A stretch of 64,000 nt of DNA from Zygnema cylindricum (taxonomy: Eukaryota > Streptophyta > Zygnematophyceae > Zygnematales > Zygnemataceae), in NCBI GenBank assembly GCA_037447655.1, contig JBBHKE010000169.1:29021-93020 (forward strand), read 5' to 3'. Below, piece after piece: positions 11,213 to 30,139 of the stretch; position 1 is the stretch's first letter; each line of letters begins with the position of its first letter. Made by a program: the position numbers and the translations under genes. The notes under the pieces were generated by a model. That model saw nothing but the letters and a program-made list of their open reading frames with translations, was not told the DNA's origin and searched no databases.

Positions 11213-11584
11213 GTACTGTACTAGCTGGCTCAAATTAATAACAGTACAGTACTGTACTTTTATTTGGACCCGTAGGCTTAGATTTGGAGCATTGGTGTGA
11301 CGCTTCAATGGGGAACTTCGTAGTCGATCTTTCACCACAAGACTTTGTAAGCGTGACAAAAAAAATAAAAGGTACGCCACAAATTTTTATCTTCCAGTTG
11401 AATTTCGGAGACAGTGTCATTAAAGAATCTGAAACTCACAGCTTTTAAATCCCGGGGTTTTATGAAAAACACATCAAACGAGAAAAGGGAAACTATTACT
11501 TTTGTGAGAAAATCAAAAGTGTGAGAAGATGACACAACCGAAGGAGGTAGGTTTTGATTTTCTGATTTGATTATCTTTATTTAT
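11213..11584. other. Unassigned sequence upstream of the ABCG gene
   Basis: It starts with GTAC-rich palindromic bases (CAGTACAGTACTGTAC). After that I recognise no repeat or gene. It may contain the promoter region of the ABCG gene. Confidence 0.3.
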
Positions 11585-11815
11585 ATATACAATGTATTTG
11601 ATTTGTATATATATATATAAATATATAAACATATACATATATATACATATATAAATATGTATATATTATATATATATATGTAAATATATATGTATATATG
11701 TATATATATATATGTGTATATATATGTATACATATATGTATATAAATATGTATATATATATGTATATATGTATATGTTTATATATTTATATATGTGCATA
11801 TTTATTATATAAATC
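11585..11815. repeat. TA-rich microsatellite
   Basis: Alternating TA interrupted by TATG/TATAC units. It ends about 125 bases before the ABCG start codon. Open frames within it are artefacts of the repeat. Confidence 0.95.
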
Positions 11816-11940
11816 TAATTCGGAGAAAAGTATGATTTTTTCAAACATCTATGTGATCTTAAATGTTTTTTTTTTCTTTTTTTGTCTCTTAGACCTCGAA
11901 CAATACCATTTCTGAATCCCATTTTCCACGATTCGGAAAA

Positions 11941-19460
<7,520 letters not shown>

Positions 19461-19905
19461 GTGTTTTTTTTTTTTTTTTTTTTTTTTTATTATAATTATG
19501 ATTACTATTTTGTTTTTTGCGTTGTTTGCTTTGATTTGTTACTATTTTCTTTGTTTTTGTTTTTTATTCTTTGGTTTTTTTGAATTTCTGATGCGGATAA
19601 AAAAACCGCGGAAACTTTACCATTTTTCTGGTTTTTTTCTGTTTTTTTGTCAATTTGTCTTTATTTGTCTTTTTGTGTTTTTGTCTTTTACGGTACATTC
19701 CAAATTACTCTTAAAAATCTTACTCTTTTTTTTTCCTCTTTTTGTGTTTTTTTATCCTTTTATACAAAGTTACAAAATGCTAATTACTGTGGATAGTACT
19801 GAACTACGCTACACAAAGTAGATTTGGGCGGCTACACAAAGACCAAATCTATTAGACAAAGTTGACCGACGAAAAGAAAAGGAAAGAATAAGACCAAAAG
19901 TACAA
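19461..19905 (+). other. Sequence after the last recognised ABCG exon
   Basis: It starts with a donor-like GTG and a T-run. I looked for an exon with the expected final extracellular loop and helix and found none. The sequence is T-rich with no recognisable coding content. Confidence 0.5.
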
Positions 19906-19910
19906 TTATA

Positions 19911-20105
19911 AAACCGCACTTGAATAAGTGGAGTACGGTTTTGTTCACATAGGACAAAGGAGACTAAAGTTGACGAGACCGCACTCGAATAAGTGGATTA
20001 CGGTCTTTGTTCTCGTAGGACAAAAGACTAAGTGGACGAGACCGTACTTGAATAAGTGGAGTACGGTCTCGGTTGACCTAAAACGAAATGAGACTAAGGT
20101 TGACG
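19911..20105. repeat. Minisatellite with a hairpin in each unit
   Basis: About three units of 62-64 bases. The best unit (about 20037-20070) has inverted arms GAGACCGTACT and AGTACGGTCTC around a loop of about 11 bases. The other units keep GACCGCACT/GTACGGT-type arms. Confidence 0.75.
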
Positions 20106-20134
20106 TACGGAAACTGATCGGAAATTACCCTTAA

Positions 20135-21885
20135 CAGATACAAAATTGCAAATCCATCAAAAGCCGCTAAATTATCTTTGTCTAAAAATATTCTATGACG
20201 CTCCTTTCATCGAAGGATTTTTTAGAAAATTTCGTATGATGATATATCACGCATGTTACTAAAACCCATAAAAAAAAAACTTTTTCTTCTCCGTTTCCTG
20301 TATACGGTTTGTTTTGCTTCGTTTAAGTTTTCGTATAAGACTTTTATTAGGTTTGTTTTGTGCGAATCACGCTTTCCGTACAAGACTTCTTTTAGTTTCG
20401 ATCTGATTAGTTTTAGTTGGCGTCGTTCTTTAATTTGCGTCCAAGTTCAATGCGACGTTTCTAAAATTACATTTTTAGATCGAATTTGGCGAGCAAAATC
20501 ACAGATGTCAAGCTTGTGAGTGAGTTATTATAATTTAGTATTGATGTGTATCCAATGTATGGGAATTAGTACGAGTATCTTTTTTTGAGTATACATCATG
20601 TCTCTATCGTATGTTAATGTGCATTCAATGTTTGTAATGCGAGCTGGTCGATTTTTCAATCGCGGTTAATTCTGCTCTCGCGTTGCAAAATTTTGCCATT
20701 GTGAATGCATTCCGATTGAGTGTCGATCCTATCATTTTTATAGTGATTTATAATAGCAATAATAGTGATTACATTATTGCTTAAAGACTAATTTTCTTAA
20801 TTAGTGGCATTTTATTGAAACCGCTATTGAAGCTTATATCTAAATTGGCACATCTTTTTCCTTTTAAAGTCTTATTCTTGTTTTTTTTTTTTTAACCAAA
20901 ATTAGTTTTACCTCAAAACTGCATTTGCGACCCCTCGATTCTTTTCTTGCATGTATTAGAGGGAGAGAGAGAGAGAGGGAGATAGAAGAGGGGGAAATTT
21001 TAGGTGTCAAAAGGGAAAAATGATTGTGGAAGAGAAATGTGGGAAAGGGTTGAAGTCAAAAAGTGGGCCCATAACCTGTAGAAGGTAAGTGCATGGTGGG
21101 CAAAAAAGAGAGAAATCAAAGAAAGATATCAAAGATGAAAGAAAGCATAATCATGGAAAAGTAGCATATGGAAGTAAAAGATAAAGACAGAAGAGACAAA
21201 AAGAATACAAAAAAGAGAAGAACAAGGGAGAAAATGTCTTCCCATTATAATCGGTAAATTTGATGTACAAAATAGACAGATTAAGTACTAAGTCTAGCTC
21301 TACATTTAGAGTGGACCGGTTACACGACGTCCACAAAAGAATCGAAGCCGCAAAGGACCAAACGGTATAACCGGTGACGGCCAATGACAAAGTCGGTGGA
21401 CGGCAGAGTTGAGGACAAAAAGAATATTTCGTACGAGGAATCTATGATAAAGAATAATTAATCTAAAAAATATGGTGAATGTACACTTCGTCGTTTGTAT
21501 TTTGTGAAACGACGAGACGGATGAAGAGACGGTTCGTTAAACTACACGACACATAATTGCAATGATTACAATGTGAACAGACATTGTTAAAAGTTCGTTA
21601 AACTACACGACACATAATTGCAATGATTACAATGTGAACAGACATTGTTAAAAGTTTGTTAAAAGTATATCTGTACACTAAGAATGAATTTCTATGAACA
21701 CCTATAAAAGATATACAAAACAACTGTACCGTATAGAAAATTGTATACAAAACTAAGGTACACATAGAAACGTACGTTTCGCTAATTACACATTTAAAAG
21801 TGTTTTTCAACAGAGGGACGAAGGGAGAGGGAAGAAGGCGGGAGGGAGAGGGAGGAAGGGAGAAGGGGAGAAAGGGAGGGAGAGG
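20135..21885. repeat. Left arm of a large inverted repeat
   Basis: The outer part (20135-20975) is the reverse complement of 47160-48030. The inner part (about 20975-21885) is the reverse complement of 22565-23540. It contains a local tandem duplication of about 60 bases (21541-21600 and 21601-21660) and ends near CAACA at 21811, followed by a purine-rich run. There are no credible genes. Confidence 0.82.
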
Positions 21886-22564
21886 TATAGAGAGAAAGAG
21901 ATGTTTTGTTTTTATTTGTATTTTTGGCATTATTTGTTCTTTGTTTTTTTCCTCTTTTTGGCGTTTTATGGCCTCTCTAATTATTCAATTGCTCCCCTTT
22001 TTTTAAGTTTTGTTTTTGTTTTCTTTTTTAGATATGAAAAGTTTTGTCTTTCAATCTATTCCCAAAATGGTGATGACATTTTTCCATTTTTTTTTTTTTT
22101 TTGGTTTTTTGGTGAGGCATGTTTTTTAAGAATTCTGAGCAGGAAAAAAATATAGCAAAACTCAAAAAAACGATAAAAAAAAAAAAAACTAAAAAATACG
22201 AAAATAACAGTACCAATGGAAAAAAAAATGCGATAAACGCCATGAAATCCTTTATTAAAGATATAAAAAGGACCCACATTTCATTTTTTAATTTTCTTTA
22301 GGTCTTTTTAAAATGTAAAAAAAATGATCGCATTGGAATAAGATACCGAGATGGGGCCATAAACAAAAAAAGAAAAAGATAAAGAAAAAAGACCTAAAAT
22401 GTCACACTCAAAATTTTCCTAAATAGAGGATTTTATATTCACAAAAAGAAATACTCTTAAAATTTGGAAAATAAAATTGAAAAAAAAAAAAAAAGTAAAA
22501 AATGAAATTGTCAACATTTCTCAATTGTCACAAAAGAATTTGTTGAAAAAAAGTATTTACAGGG
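21886..22564. other. Spacer between the inverted-repeat arms
   Basis: AT-rich, with long T and A runs (22085-22105, 22175-22190). Open frames on both strands are low-complexity. I see no gene. Confidence 0.5.
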
Positions 22565-23540
22565 TTTTGTTAGGTTGTTCTCCCTTTCTCCCTTCCTCCC
22601 TCTCCCTCCTGCCTTCTTCCCTCTCCCTTCGCCCCTCTGTTGGAATACACTTTTAAATGTGTAATAGCGAAACGTACGTTTCTGTGTACCTTAGTTTTGT
22701 ATACAATTTTCAATACGGTACAGTTGTTTTGCGTATCTTTTATATGTGTTCATAAAAACTCATTCTTATTGTACAGATATACTCTTAACAATGTCTGTTC
22801 ACATTGTAATCATTGCAATTATGTGTCGCGTAGTTTAACAAACCGTCTCTTCAATCATTGCAATTATGTGTCGCGTAGTTTAACAAACCGTCTCTTCATC
22901 CGTCTCGTCGTTTCACAAACTACAAACGACGAAGTGTACATACACCATATTCTTTTTAGATCAATTATTCTTTATCATAAATTCCTCGTACGAAATATTC
23001 TTTTTGTCCTCAACTCTGCCGTCCACCGACTTTGTAATTGGCCGTCACCACTTTGTCATTGGCCTTTGCCATCCACCGACTTTGTCATTGACCGTCACCA
23101 CTTTGTCATTGGCCGTCACCAGTTTGTCATTGGCCGTCACCAGTTATACCGTTTGGTTCTTTGCGGCTTCGATTCTTTTGTGGACGTCGTGTAACCGGTC
23201 CACTCTAAATGTAGAGCTAGACTTAGTACTTAATCTGTCTATTTTGTACATCAAATTTACCGATTATAATGGGAAGACATTTCCTCCCTTGTGCTTCTCT
23301 TTTTTGTATTCCTTTTGTCTCTTTTGTCTTTATCTTTTGCTTCCATCTGTTAATTTGCCATGATTATACTTTCTTTCATCTTTGATATCTTTCTTTGATT
23401 TCTCTCTCTTTTGCCCATCATGCCCTTACCTTCTACAAGTTATGGGCCCACTTTTTGACTTCAACCCTTTCCCACATTTCTTTTCCACAATCATTTTTCC
23501 CTTTTGACACCTAAAATTTCCCCCTCTTCTCTCTCCCTCT
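22565..23540. repeat. Right arm (inner part) of the large inverted repeat
   Basis: The reverse complement of about 20975-21885. It includes a TGTTGGAATACAC start at 22639 that mirrors ...GTGTTTTTCAACA at 21811, and an internal duplicated block (GTGTCGCGTAGTTTAACAAA, twice between 22820 and 22900). It is cut at 23540 by element B. The arm continues at 47160. Confidence 0.82.
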
Positions 23541-24103
23541 TGTTGACCTTGATCAAACATTTCGAGTAACTAGGAAGATTCCTAAGACCACGTGCAACTA
23601 ATCAGATTAACAAGATTCGCAGAAGCGACGAACTTGATAAGTCACAGAGGTAGAAAAAGACAGAGATGTAGGTGGGAAGAGTAAAAGGCATTCACATGTA
23701 GCAAGGCATAGATTAGATAGACGTTGAGCAAGTAGATTCCATTATAGTAGAAAAGGAATACAATTGTAATGAAAGGACTATATCTAGTAATACATTGATT
23801 CTGAATGCTAAAAGTGCCAAGCCTAATTTGTCAGTGAATGGTAATTCCTGTCGTCTTGTTCTACTCTATTTATTCTAATGCAAACAAAGAAGAACTAAGT
23901 GGCGGTCAAATGACCAAGTGCCACGTGTACAAGCCAACAGACAATAATTCATCGTGGGAACGTCTGGACGTCTGTTTGACACATAATTTAATGTTTCACT
24001 ATAAAATCGATGATGATGATGTGACGATACGATTTCGAAGTACTAATGAAATCTTACGAATCGCTGCACGAAATAATCGCCCGAAATCGCACTAAAAACA
24101 ATA
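23541..24103 (-). repeat. 3' LTR of element B
   Basis: On the plus strand it runs from TGTTGACCTTG to AAAACAATA and matches 46592-47154 in length and order. It is unrelated to the 1-kb LTRs of the other copia elements, and I see no tRNA-like block in it. Confidence 0.88.
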
Positions 24104-24695
24104 CTCCCACTCGATTCTGCGGCGGTATGTAATTTCCGTTGATTGAGACTTGGTTTGACCCGAACGTTTATAGAAATGATCCGCGGTCCACTTTGGTAAA
24201 TCCCTATGGCGAATAAACAAGATCTTCCCCGTACATCTGTAAAATTCGGCTTAATTAACGTCACTTCGAAATATGTAAGTTTCGTCGTAGTTTCCAAAAT
24301 GTCATCCGTACAAGACCGTTTGAAATTAGCTTTGACACCTGTGGCGTAGGTAAAATGCTTCGTAGAAAATCAGGACCGTTTCAAATTAAAGGAACACCTG
24401 TGATGCTTTGATTCGATTGAGAAATTTCAAAGCGTATGCGGCGGCTGCCAACGTGCAGAAGCAGCCTCGTACATCGAAATCCAATGTTGGAGAATCGTCC
24501 TCCAATCGCGTCGCTGCAGAGCGACGGTGGTCTTGCCGAAGGACTAGGTTCCAAAAAGTACTCCAGGTACTTTAGGCGGTTGCGCCTTCCACTGTATCTT
24601 TCTTTTCTTGCTCTCCTTTGATGTATTTCTTTTCTTGCTCTCTTTTGATGTCTCCAGCTTAGGTTCCTCTACTTTTTCCTTTGGATCTGCTCCTT
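24104..24695 (-). other. 3' untranslated part of element B
   Basis: Sequence between the RNase H frame and the 3' LTR. A GAGTGGGAG purine run adjoins the LTR. A short direct repeat (TTTCTTTTCTTGCTCTC) lies near 24600 and 24627. I see no gene. Confidence 0.5.
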
Positions 24696-25481
24696 TCACT
24701 TTAGAGTTTGCTCCTTTCGCCGTAAGGAGTCCCGCTTGTCTACACAGAGAGACAAGTTTTCTTTTCTGATAGCCTTTGTTAGCATGTCGGCTACATTCTC
24801 CTTGTCTGGCATGTACTCAAATGCTACGGCCTCAGCAATTGTCGTGTCCCTAATGAAGTGGTACCGCATATCAATGTGTTTCGCCTTAAGATGGTTGATA
24901 GGATTTTTGATCAGAGCCAAACAACTGTGGCTGTCTGTGTAGATGGTGGTCTTGGTTTTCTGCACAAACCCTAGCTCATTCAAAAATGCCCTAAGCCATA
25001 AGACCTCATTTACTGTGGCGGCACCGGCCATGTACTCTGCTTCCATGGTGGATAATGCGACGGTTTTCTGGAGCTTGCTGCTCCAACTCACGCTCCCATC
25101 GCCAATGTTCACCAGGTAACTTGTGGTTGATTTCTTGCTTGCAATGTCCCCTCCCCAATCAAAGTCTGTAACTGCATGAATCTTTATGCTTTCTTGAGTT
25201 CCCCTAAGAGTGAGAGTGTATTCGATTGTCTCCTTGAAGTATCTAAATACTCTCTTTGTTGTTGACCAATGATGTTTCCCTAGTTTGTTTAGGAAACGGC
25301 TGAGGATTTCGATGGCGGTGGCGAAGTCCGGACGGGTGCAATTCATCGCATAGATGAGTGCTCCCACTGCTTCACGGTACGGAGCCTCAATTGTCCTTCT
25401 TGAAGTTCGAGGTGTTCGATAAACTTCTCCCCTTGCTCTAAAGGTGAGGAGATGCCATTTGCATCTTGAAGCCGAAATCAA
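24696..25481 (-). pseudogene. Element B: end of reverse transcriptase and RNase H
   Basis: The copia C-terminal pol region, which would degrade RNA in the RNA/DNA hybrid. Visible blocks are APYREAVGALIYAMNCTRPD (RT connection), STMEAEYMAG, YTDSHSCLALI and HIDMRYHFIRD, then ENVADMLTKA near the end. The frame is open over 261 codons, but upstream pol is broken. It is a different copia lineage from A2/C, as its RNase H residues diverge clearly. Confidence 0.92.
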
Positions 25482-25544
25482 GTAAAAAGCTCCTCTATGT
25501 ACTTTTTTTGATTGAGATGAATCACTTTGTTCTCTCTATCTCTA

Positions 25545-26660
25545 ACCATTTTAATGCCAATTACATATTTAAGCTCACCTAAATCCTTCAACTCAAAGGC
25601 TTGGGATAACATCGGTTTAACTTTTGATATCTCCTCTTTAGTTTATCCTTGTATCATCATATCGTCTACATAGATTGTTATGATTATCTTGCTCTCTGGA
25701 TGATAATACACTGAGTGATCTGACTGAATATTTACAAATCCAATCCCTCTCTTTGCAGGCATTCATCTATCTTAATGTTCCATAATCTGGGAGACTCTTT
25801 AAGGCCATAAAGGGCCTTGGAGAGTTTGCAAACCTTATGGGGGCTCATCGGGTTTTCATACCTTTTCGGTTGGGTCATGTAGAGTTCCTCCTTGAGTTCT
25901 CCGTGGAGGAAAGCCGTCTTCACGTCCATCTTCTCAACTTCGAAGTCAAGGATTGCCGCGAGGGAAATGAGTGCTTGAACTGAGGTAAATTTCACCACTG
26001 GTGCAAATGTCTCCTTGTAGTCTATGCCCTCTTTTTGAGTGTATCCCTTAGAGACCAACCTTGCCTTGTAGCGTTCAATTTTTCCGTTTGCGTTTCTTTT
26101 TATCTTAAATGTCCACTTACTCCTAATTGGTTTCATCCCCTCTGGCACGTCCTCCAATGTCCATGTGCCATTTTTGAGAATGGAAGCCATCTCCTCAATG
26201 GCAGTATCCTTCCACTTGTCAGAGTCTTCACCTACAACAGTGCTTTTGAGGGTCCATGGTTCCTCAACCTCAGTCATTCCAGCGAACTTTTTACTTGGAG
26301 CCTTTGACGTCTCCAACCACTCACCAAACTTGTTTCACTGGTTTTCTAACCCAGCTCAGTCAGTCGATTGGGTTTGTTGTCGAGTTTTCTTCTTCCCCTT
26401 TTCCACCACTACTTCCGCTGCTTTTTTAGCTTCGTCTCTTTTCGTTGATGGAATGATCTCCTAGGCGGGTGTGGCGGGGTCATCTTTCAACTCCTCTATT
26501 TCTGGCTGTGGTTGCACTTTTTCGGGAGTTTTTGGCTGTGGAGGGTTATCATCTGTGTCCTCCTCCTCTGGACCATCATCTCTTGGTGGAGTGTTTGATT
26601 GGTTAGGTGACAATGGTTTTACCTCTTTATCTAAGGTAAATGTCTCACTTCCTTGTTCAC
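25545..26660 (-). pseudogene. Element B: reverse transcriptase region, copy 1
   Basis: On the minus strand it runs from the acidic/proline linker (about 26660) through [36 protein letters not shown] and ALYGLKESPRLW to YVDD near 25665-25676. A stop near 25646 and others break it. An almost parallel copy lies at 26840-27960 on the other side of the assembly gap. Confidence 0.9.
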
Positions 26661-26665
26661 TCCCA

Positions 26666-26675
26666 NNNNNNNNNN
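26666..26675. other. Assembly gap (10 N)
   Basis: Ten N bases; the true length is unknown. It lies exactly between the two copies of the element B reverse transcriptase region. Confidence 1.
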
Positions 26676-26839
26676 GATACATCTGCTAGACTACTATGGT
26701 CCTTTTTGATTTCTCCTCTATCGTTTTCAATTTGTCTACAATAGCGTTCGGAAACTCTACTTGCTAAATCCACCCGAATTTATACATGAACCGTAACTTC
26801 ACCAATCGGAAACTCTACTTCCTAAATCCACTCGAATTT

Positions 26840-27960
26840 TAAATCCTTCATCTCAAAGGCTAACCACTTCAATGCCAAGTACATATTTAAGCCCACCTAA
26901 ATCGTTCATCTCAAAGGCTTGCGATAACATCTGTTTAACTTTTGCTATCTCCTCTTTAGTTTTTCCTGGTATCATCAGATCGTCTACATAGATTGCTATG
27001 ATTATTTAGCTCTCTAGATTATAATACACTGAGTGATGTGACTGAATCTTTACAAATCCCTCTCTTTGCAGGTAATCATCTATCTTAATGTTCCACAATC
27101 TGGGAGACTGCTTAAGGTTGTAAATGGGCTTCGAGAGTTTGCAAACCTTATGGGGGTTTATTGGGTCCTCGTACCCTTCCGGTTAGGTCATGTAGAGTTC
27201 CTCCTTGATTTCTCCGTGGAGGAAAGCCGTCTTCACGTCCATCTGCTCAACCTCCAAGTCGACGATGGCGGCGAGGGCAAGGAGTGCCCGAACTGAGGTA
27301 AATTTCACGACCGGTGCGAATGTCTCTTTGTAGTCTATGCCCTCCTTTTGAGTGTACCCCTTAGCAACCGACCTTGCTTTGTAACGTTCAATTGTTTCGT
27401 ATGCGTTTCTTATTATCTTAAAAGTCCACTTATTCCCGAATGGTTTTCTCCCCTCTAGCAGGTCCTCCAATGTCCATGTGCCAATCTTGAGAATGGAAGC
27501 CATCACCTCATTTGCGACAGCCTTTAACTTGTCAAAATCTTCACCTGCAAGAGCATTTTTGAGGGTAGATGGTTCCTCAACCTGTGCCATCCCATCAAAC
27601 CTTTTCCTTGGAGCCTTTGACGTCTCCAACAACTCACTGAACTTGTTAGGTGGGTTTTTGGCCAGCTCAGTCTGTCGATTGGGTTTGTTGTCGAGTTTTT
27701 CTTCTTCCCATTTTCCACCACTACTTTCGCTGCTTTCTTAGCTTCGTATCTCTTTTTTGGTACAATGATCTCCTCGACGGGTGTGGCGGGGTCACCTACT
27801 AACTCCTCTATCTTTGGCTGTGGTTGCACCTTTTAGGGAGTTTTCAGCTCTGGAGGTGATCATCTGTGTCCTCCTCCTCTGAATCAGTATCTCTTGGCGG
27901 TGTGTTTGATGGGTTAGGTGACAACGGTTTCAATTTTTTATCAAAGGTAAATGCCTCACC
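26840..27960 (-). pseudogene. Element B: reverse transcriptase region, copy 2
   Basis: The same order of blocks as copy 1 ([44 protein letters not shown] and a YVDD region near 26985), at an estimated 80-90% nucleotide identity to it. Several stops are present. The divergence argues for a real duplication or two haplotypes or elements joined, not for a simple repeat of the same read. Confidence 0.88.
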
Positions 27961-28039
27961 TCTTTGTTCACTCCCACTGTTGTTAAACTGTGGTTTTTCG
28001 CCAAAATCTGACATTTCTGCTGATGATTATCTTCCTTGT

Positions 28040-28500
28040 GGCATTGTTTAGTAGTCGTAACTGAAAAATGTCCCTTCAATTGATTTGGGTCCCAGTTTGC
28101 CACCTTTGTTGTTGTGGTTAAAAACGTAGGCCTTCCTCCCGAACACTTTCAGGTGGACCCATGCCATTGCTCGAACGGTGTGGAGTTGTCTAACGCTCGT
28201 GTTGGATATCTGTTTCGCAGGTATGCGACGATGCTCAAGGCTTCCCCCCAATACTTTGGCTTAGTATTGTGGACGGCCATCATGCTTGTAGTCATCTCGG
28301 TGAGTGTACGATTTATTCTCTTTGCAACGCTGTTCTGTTCGGGTGTCGCTGGAGCTGTTAAAAGGTGTTCGATTCCCTCAGCTGTGAGGAAATCTTTAAA
28401 TTCATTCAAAAGGTACTCTTCGCCCGTGTCACTTTTTAAACAAGTAATTGACACGCCATGCTTCTTCCCAACAGCTGCCTTATATGCCTTGAAACGAGTG
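28040..28500 (-). pseudogene. Element B: integrase fragment
   Basis: The minus strand shows SDTGEEYLLNEFKDFL, EHLLTAPATPEQNSVAKRIN and HNTKPKYWGEAL, typical of the copia integrase core. In TPEQN the Glu is the third DDE residue. Stops and frame changes flank it. Confidence 0.9.
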
Positions 28501-28733
28501 AAAACTTTGCTTTAGTGATTGAGTAGCAAAATGTGTGTCATCGTGGTGAAGTTGTCAATGAATGTAACCATGTACCGTTTACCGCTGCAGGATGCAACTT
28601 TTGTGGGTCCCCAAACGTCAGAGTGCATGACCTAAAGTGGTCGGCTAGCTCTCTGTGCACTTTATTTTGGAAAGGGAAGTCGGTGGGACTTTCCCATCTC
28701 GCAGCCATGACACTGTTCCGGTGAGTCCTTCAC

Positions 28734-29040
28734 TTACGCAAGTCCGATTCCATGTGCCATGTTTCCTTTGATCATTTTTCTCATCCTTTCTGTGTGTAAG
28801 TAACCCAATCTGCAGTGAAACAAAAACTGATTTGATAAATTGTCAGTGTTTGTTTCGGTCAACTTCTTTTCGGTGATGTTTATCTTGGTGTTTTTTGTGC
28901 CTGCAGTTGGTGATGAGTTTGTCGTTTGAAGCGTTGATCTTGCCGCGAGAGCGATTGACTTAGACTTTGAGTTACACTTGAGACGGTAAGTATAGTCTGC
29001 CATCCGTTCTTCCTCTACAATGATTAGCCCTTCCCGCATT
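28734..29040 (-). pseudogene. Element B: GAG-pre-integrase segment
   Basis: Contains the FHCRLGYLHTERMRKM block, the copia pre-integrase zinc region (H...RLGH in relatives). Its start abuts the insertion point of A2. The frame continues without a shift into 36550 on the far side of A2. Confidence 0.88.
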
Positions 29041-30088
29041 TGTAAAAACTAATGGTTTTAAAGTATTTTCTAGGTTTGAATAGAAATAAAGAAGCCGAGG
29101 AAGTTTACCTCAAACTTCTCTCTCCAACTCTCAAACTTGTCGCAGTCACTGAGAAATTGGAGAGGAAGCTAGAGCCATGGCTACCTAGGCTATCCTGAGG
29201 TTTACGGGAAATTTATACTAGTTTAGGGATTATTTACTAAAAGGTATATGCCGGCCACAGGATTTGATCCTGGTACCTGCCGGCCGACAGCCAGTTATTG
29301 CTGGTAGCCTTAGCCGTTAAGTCAAGCAGTAATATTATGAATTATATTGTACGATATTAATATAAACATTAATACGTAGGTTAAATCATTTAACTGTAAT
29401 TGTGTACGGTTTATATAGATCCGGTAATGTATGAGTACGGAATACGGTACATGCACAAAATCAATACCGCGCATTTTATTTCGTAAGTGAAACGAATACC
29501 GCACATGTATTTATTACGGCTACGATTAAATTGATTCTAATCGGACAGCCGGAAGTAGCGCCGAGATCGCGGAAGAAGATTTTGGCGGTTTGTGGTCATC
29601 GCCACATCGGATGACACGTGGCGAAATTACATTGGATCGTGGAATCTCCGGAGATTATGGCACCGAATCCGGATATGACATGTGTCGACATTTGGGACAT
29701 GTCGTACAATGTTCGTATATAAAGTACACCGGCAGCTGTACTTTTGCGTACGGAACTGTATTCTGATTGGTTCCGTACATCAGTAGATAGAGTCTGTGAG
29801 AGAGATAAGACTTAGAAAAATTAGGAGATAGGACCCTCTCTCCCAGAGAGCTTCTGTACAAAAGGTCAACTTTGACCCTTCATAACTTACTGCTCAGGGG
29901 AGCAAATTCAGAGATTCTTTTTGCTATTGACTCAGGGGAGTCTTGTCTTCACAGGGGTGAAGGTGGTCAGAGTTTTTGTCTGCCAGGGGTGGCAGTTATT
30001 TTTGCTTAAACACAAAGGGGTTAGGATTATCCTAGAGGCTTTTTGGAAGCTGTCCACTCTGAAGACTTATGAAGGTCTCAGAGTTTCA
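29041..30088 (+). repeat. 5' LTR of A2
   Basis: Starts TGTAAAAACT and ends GAGTTTCA. It contains an antisense tRNA-like block (29251-29325), a TATATAAAG promoter box near 29714, and directly after it an AAAGTACA...TGTACTTT hairpin. The transcription start is expected some 30 bases on. Confidence 0.93.
29251..29325 (-). other. tRNA-like block in the A2 5' LTR, antisense
   Basis: Minus strand: the A-box-like CGGCTAAGGCT matches at 9 of 11 positions, a CCAG...CTGG stem follows, then the B-box GGATCAAATCC matches at 10 of 11 inside a CAGG/CCTG T-stem. The layout is like a class II (Ser/Leu-type) tRNA with a long variable arm. Confidence 0.65.
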
Positions 30089-30103
30089 GGTTATGGGCCC
30101 ACC
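30089..30103 (+). promoter_or_regulatory. Primer binding site of A2 (initiator tRNA-Met anticodon region)
   Basis: GGTTATGGGCCCACC starts directly after the LTR. GGTTATGGGCCCA is complementary to the anticodon stem-loop of eukaryotic initiator tRNA-Met (TGGGCCCATAACC), not to a tRNA 3' end. Confidence 0.8.
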
Positions 30104-30139
30104 CTCTAGGGTACCAATATTTAATGGAACTGGCTTCAT

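Noticed and set aside
11581-11915. Open frames rich in Tyr and Ile on both strands
   Set aside because: Translations of the TA microsatellite.
19498-19821. Candidate last exon of the ABCG gene
   Set aside because: A Phe-rich translation of T runs; it lacks the aromatic loop and helix pattern expected for the ABCG C-terminus.
21598-23363. Frames of 110-184 codons in the inverted-repeat arms
   Set aside because: They contain direct repeats translated twice and no recognisable domain; they lie in LTR-like repeat sequence.
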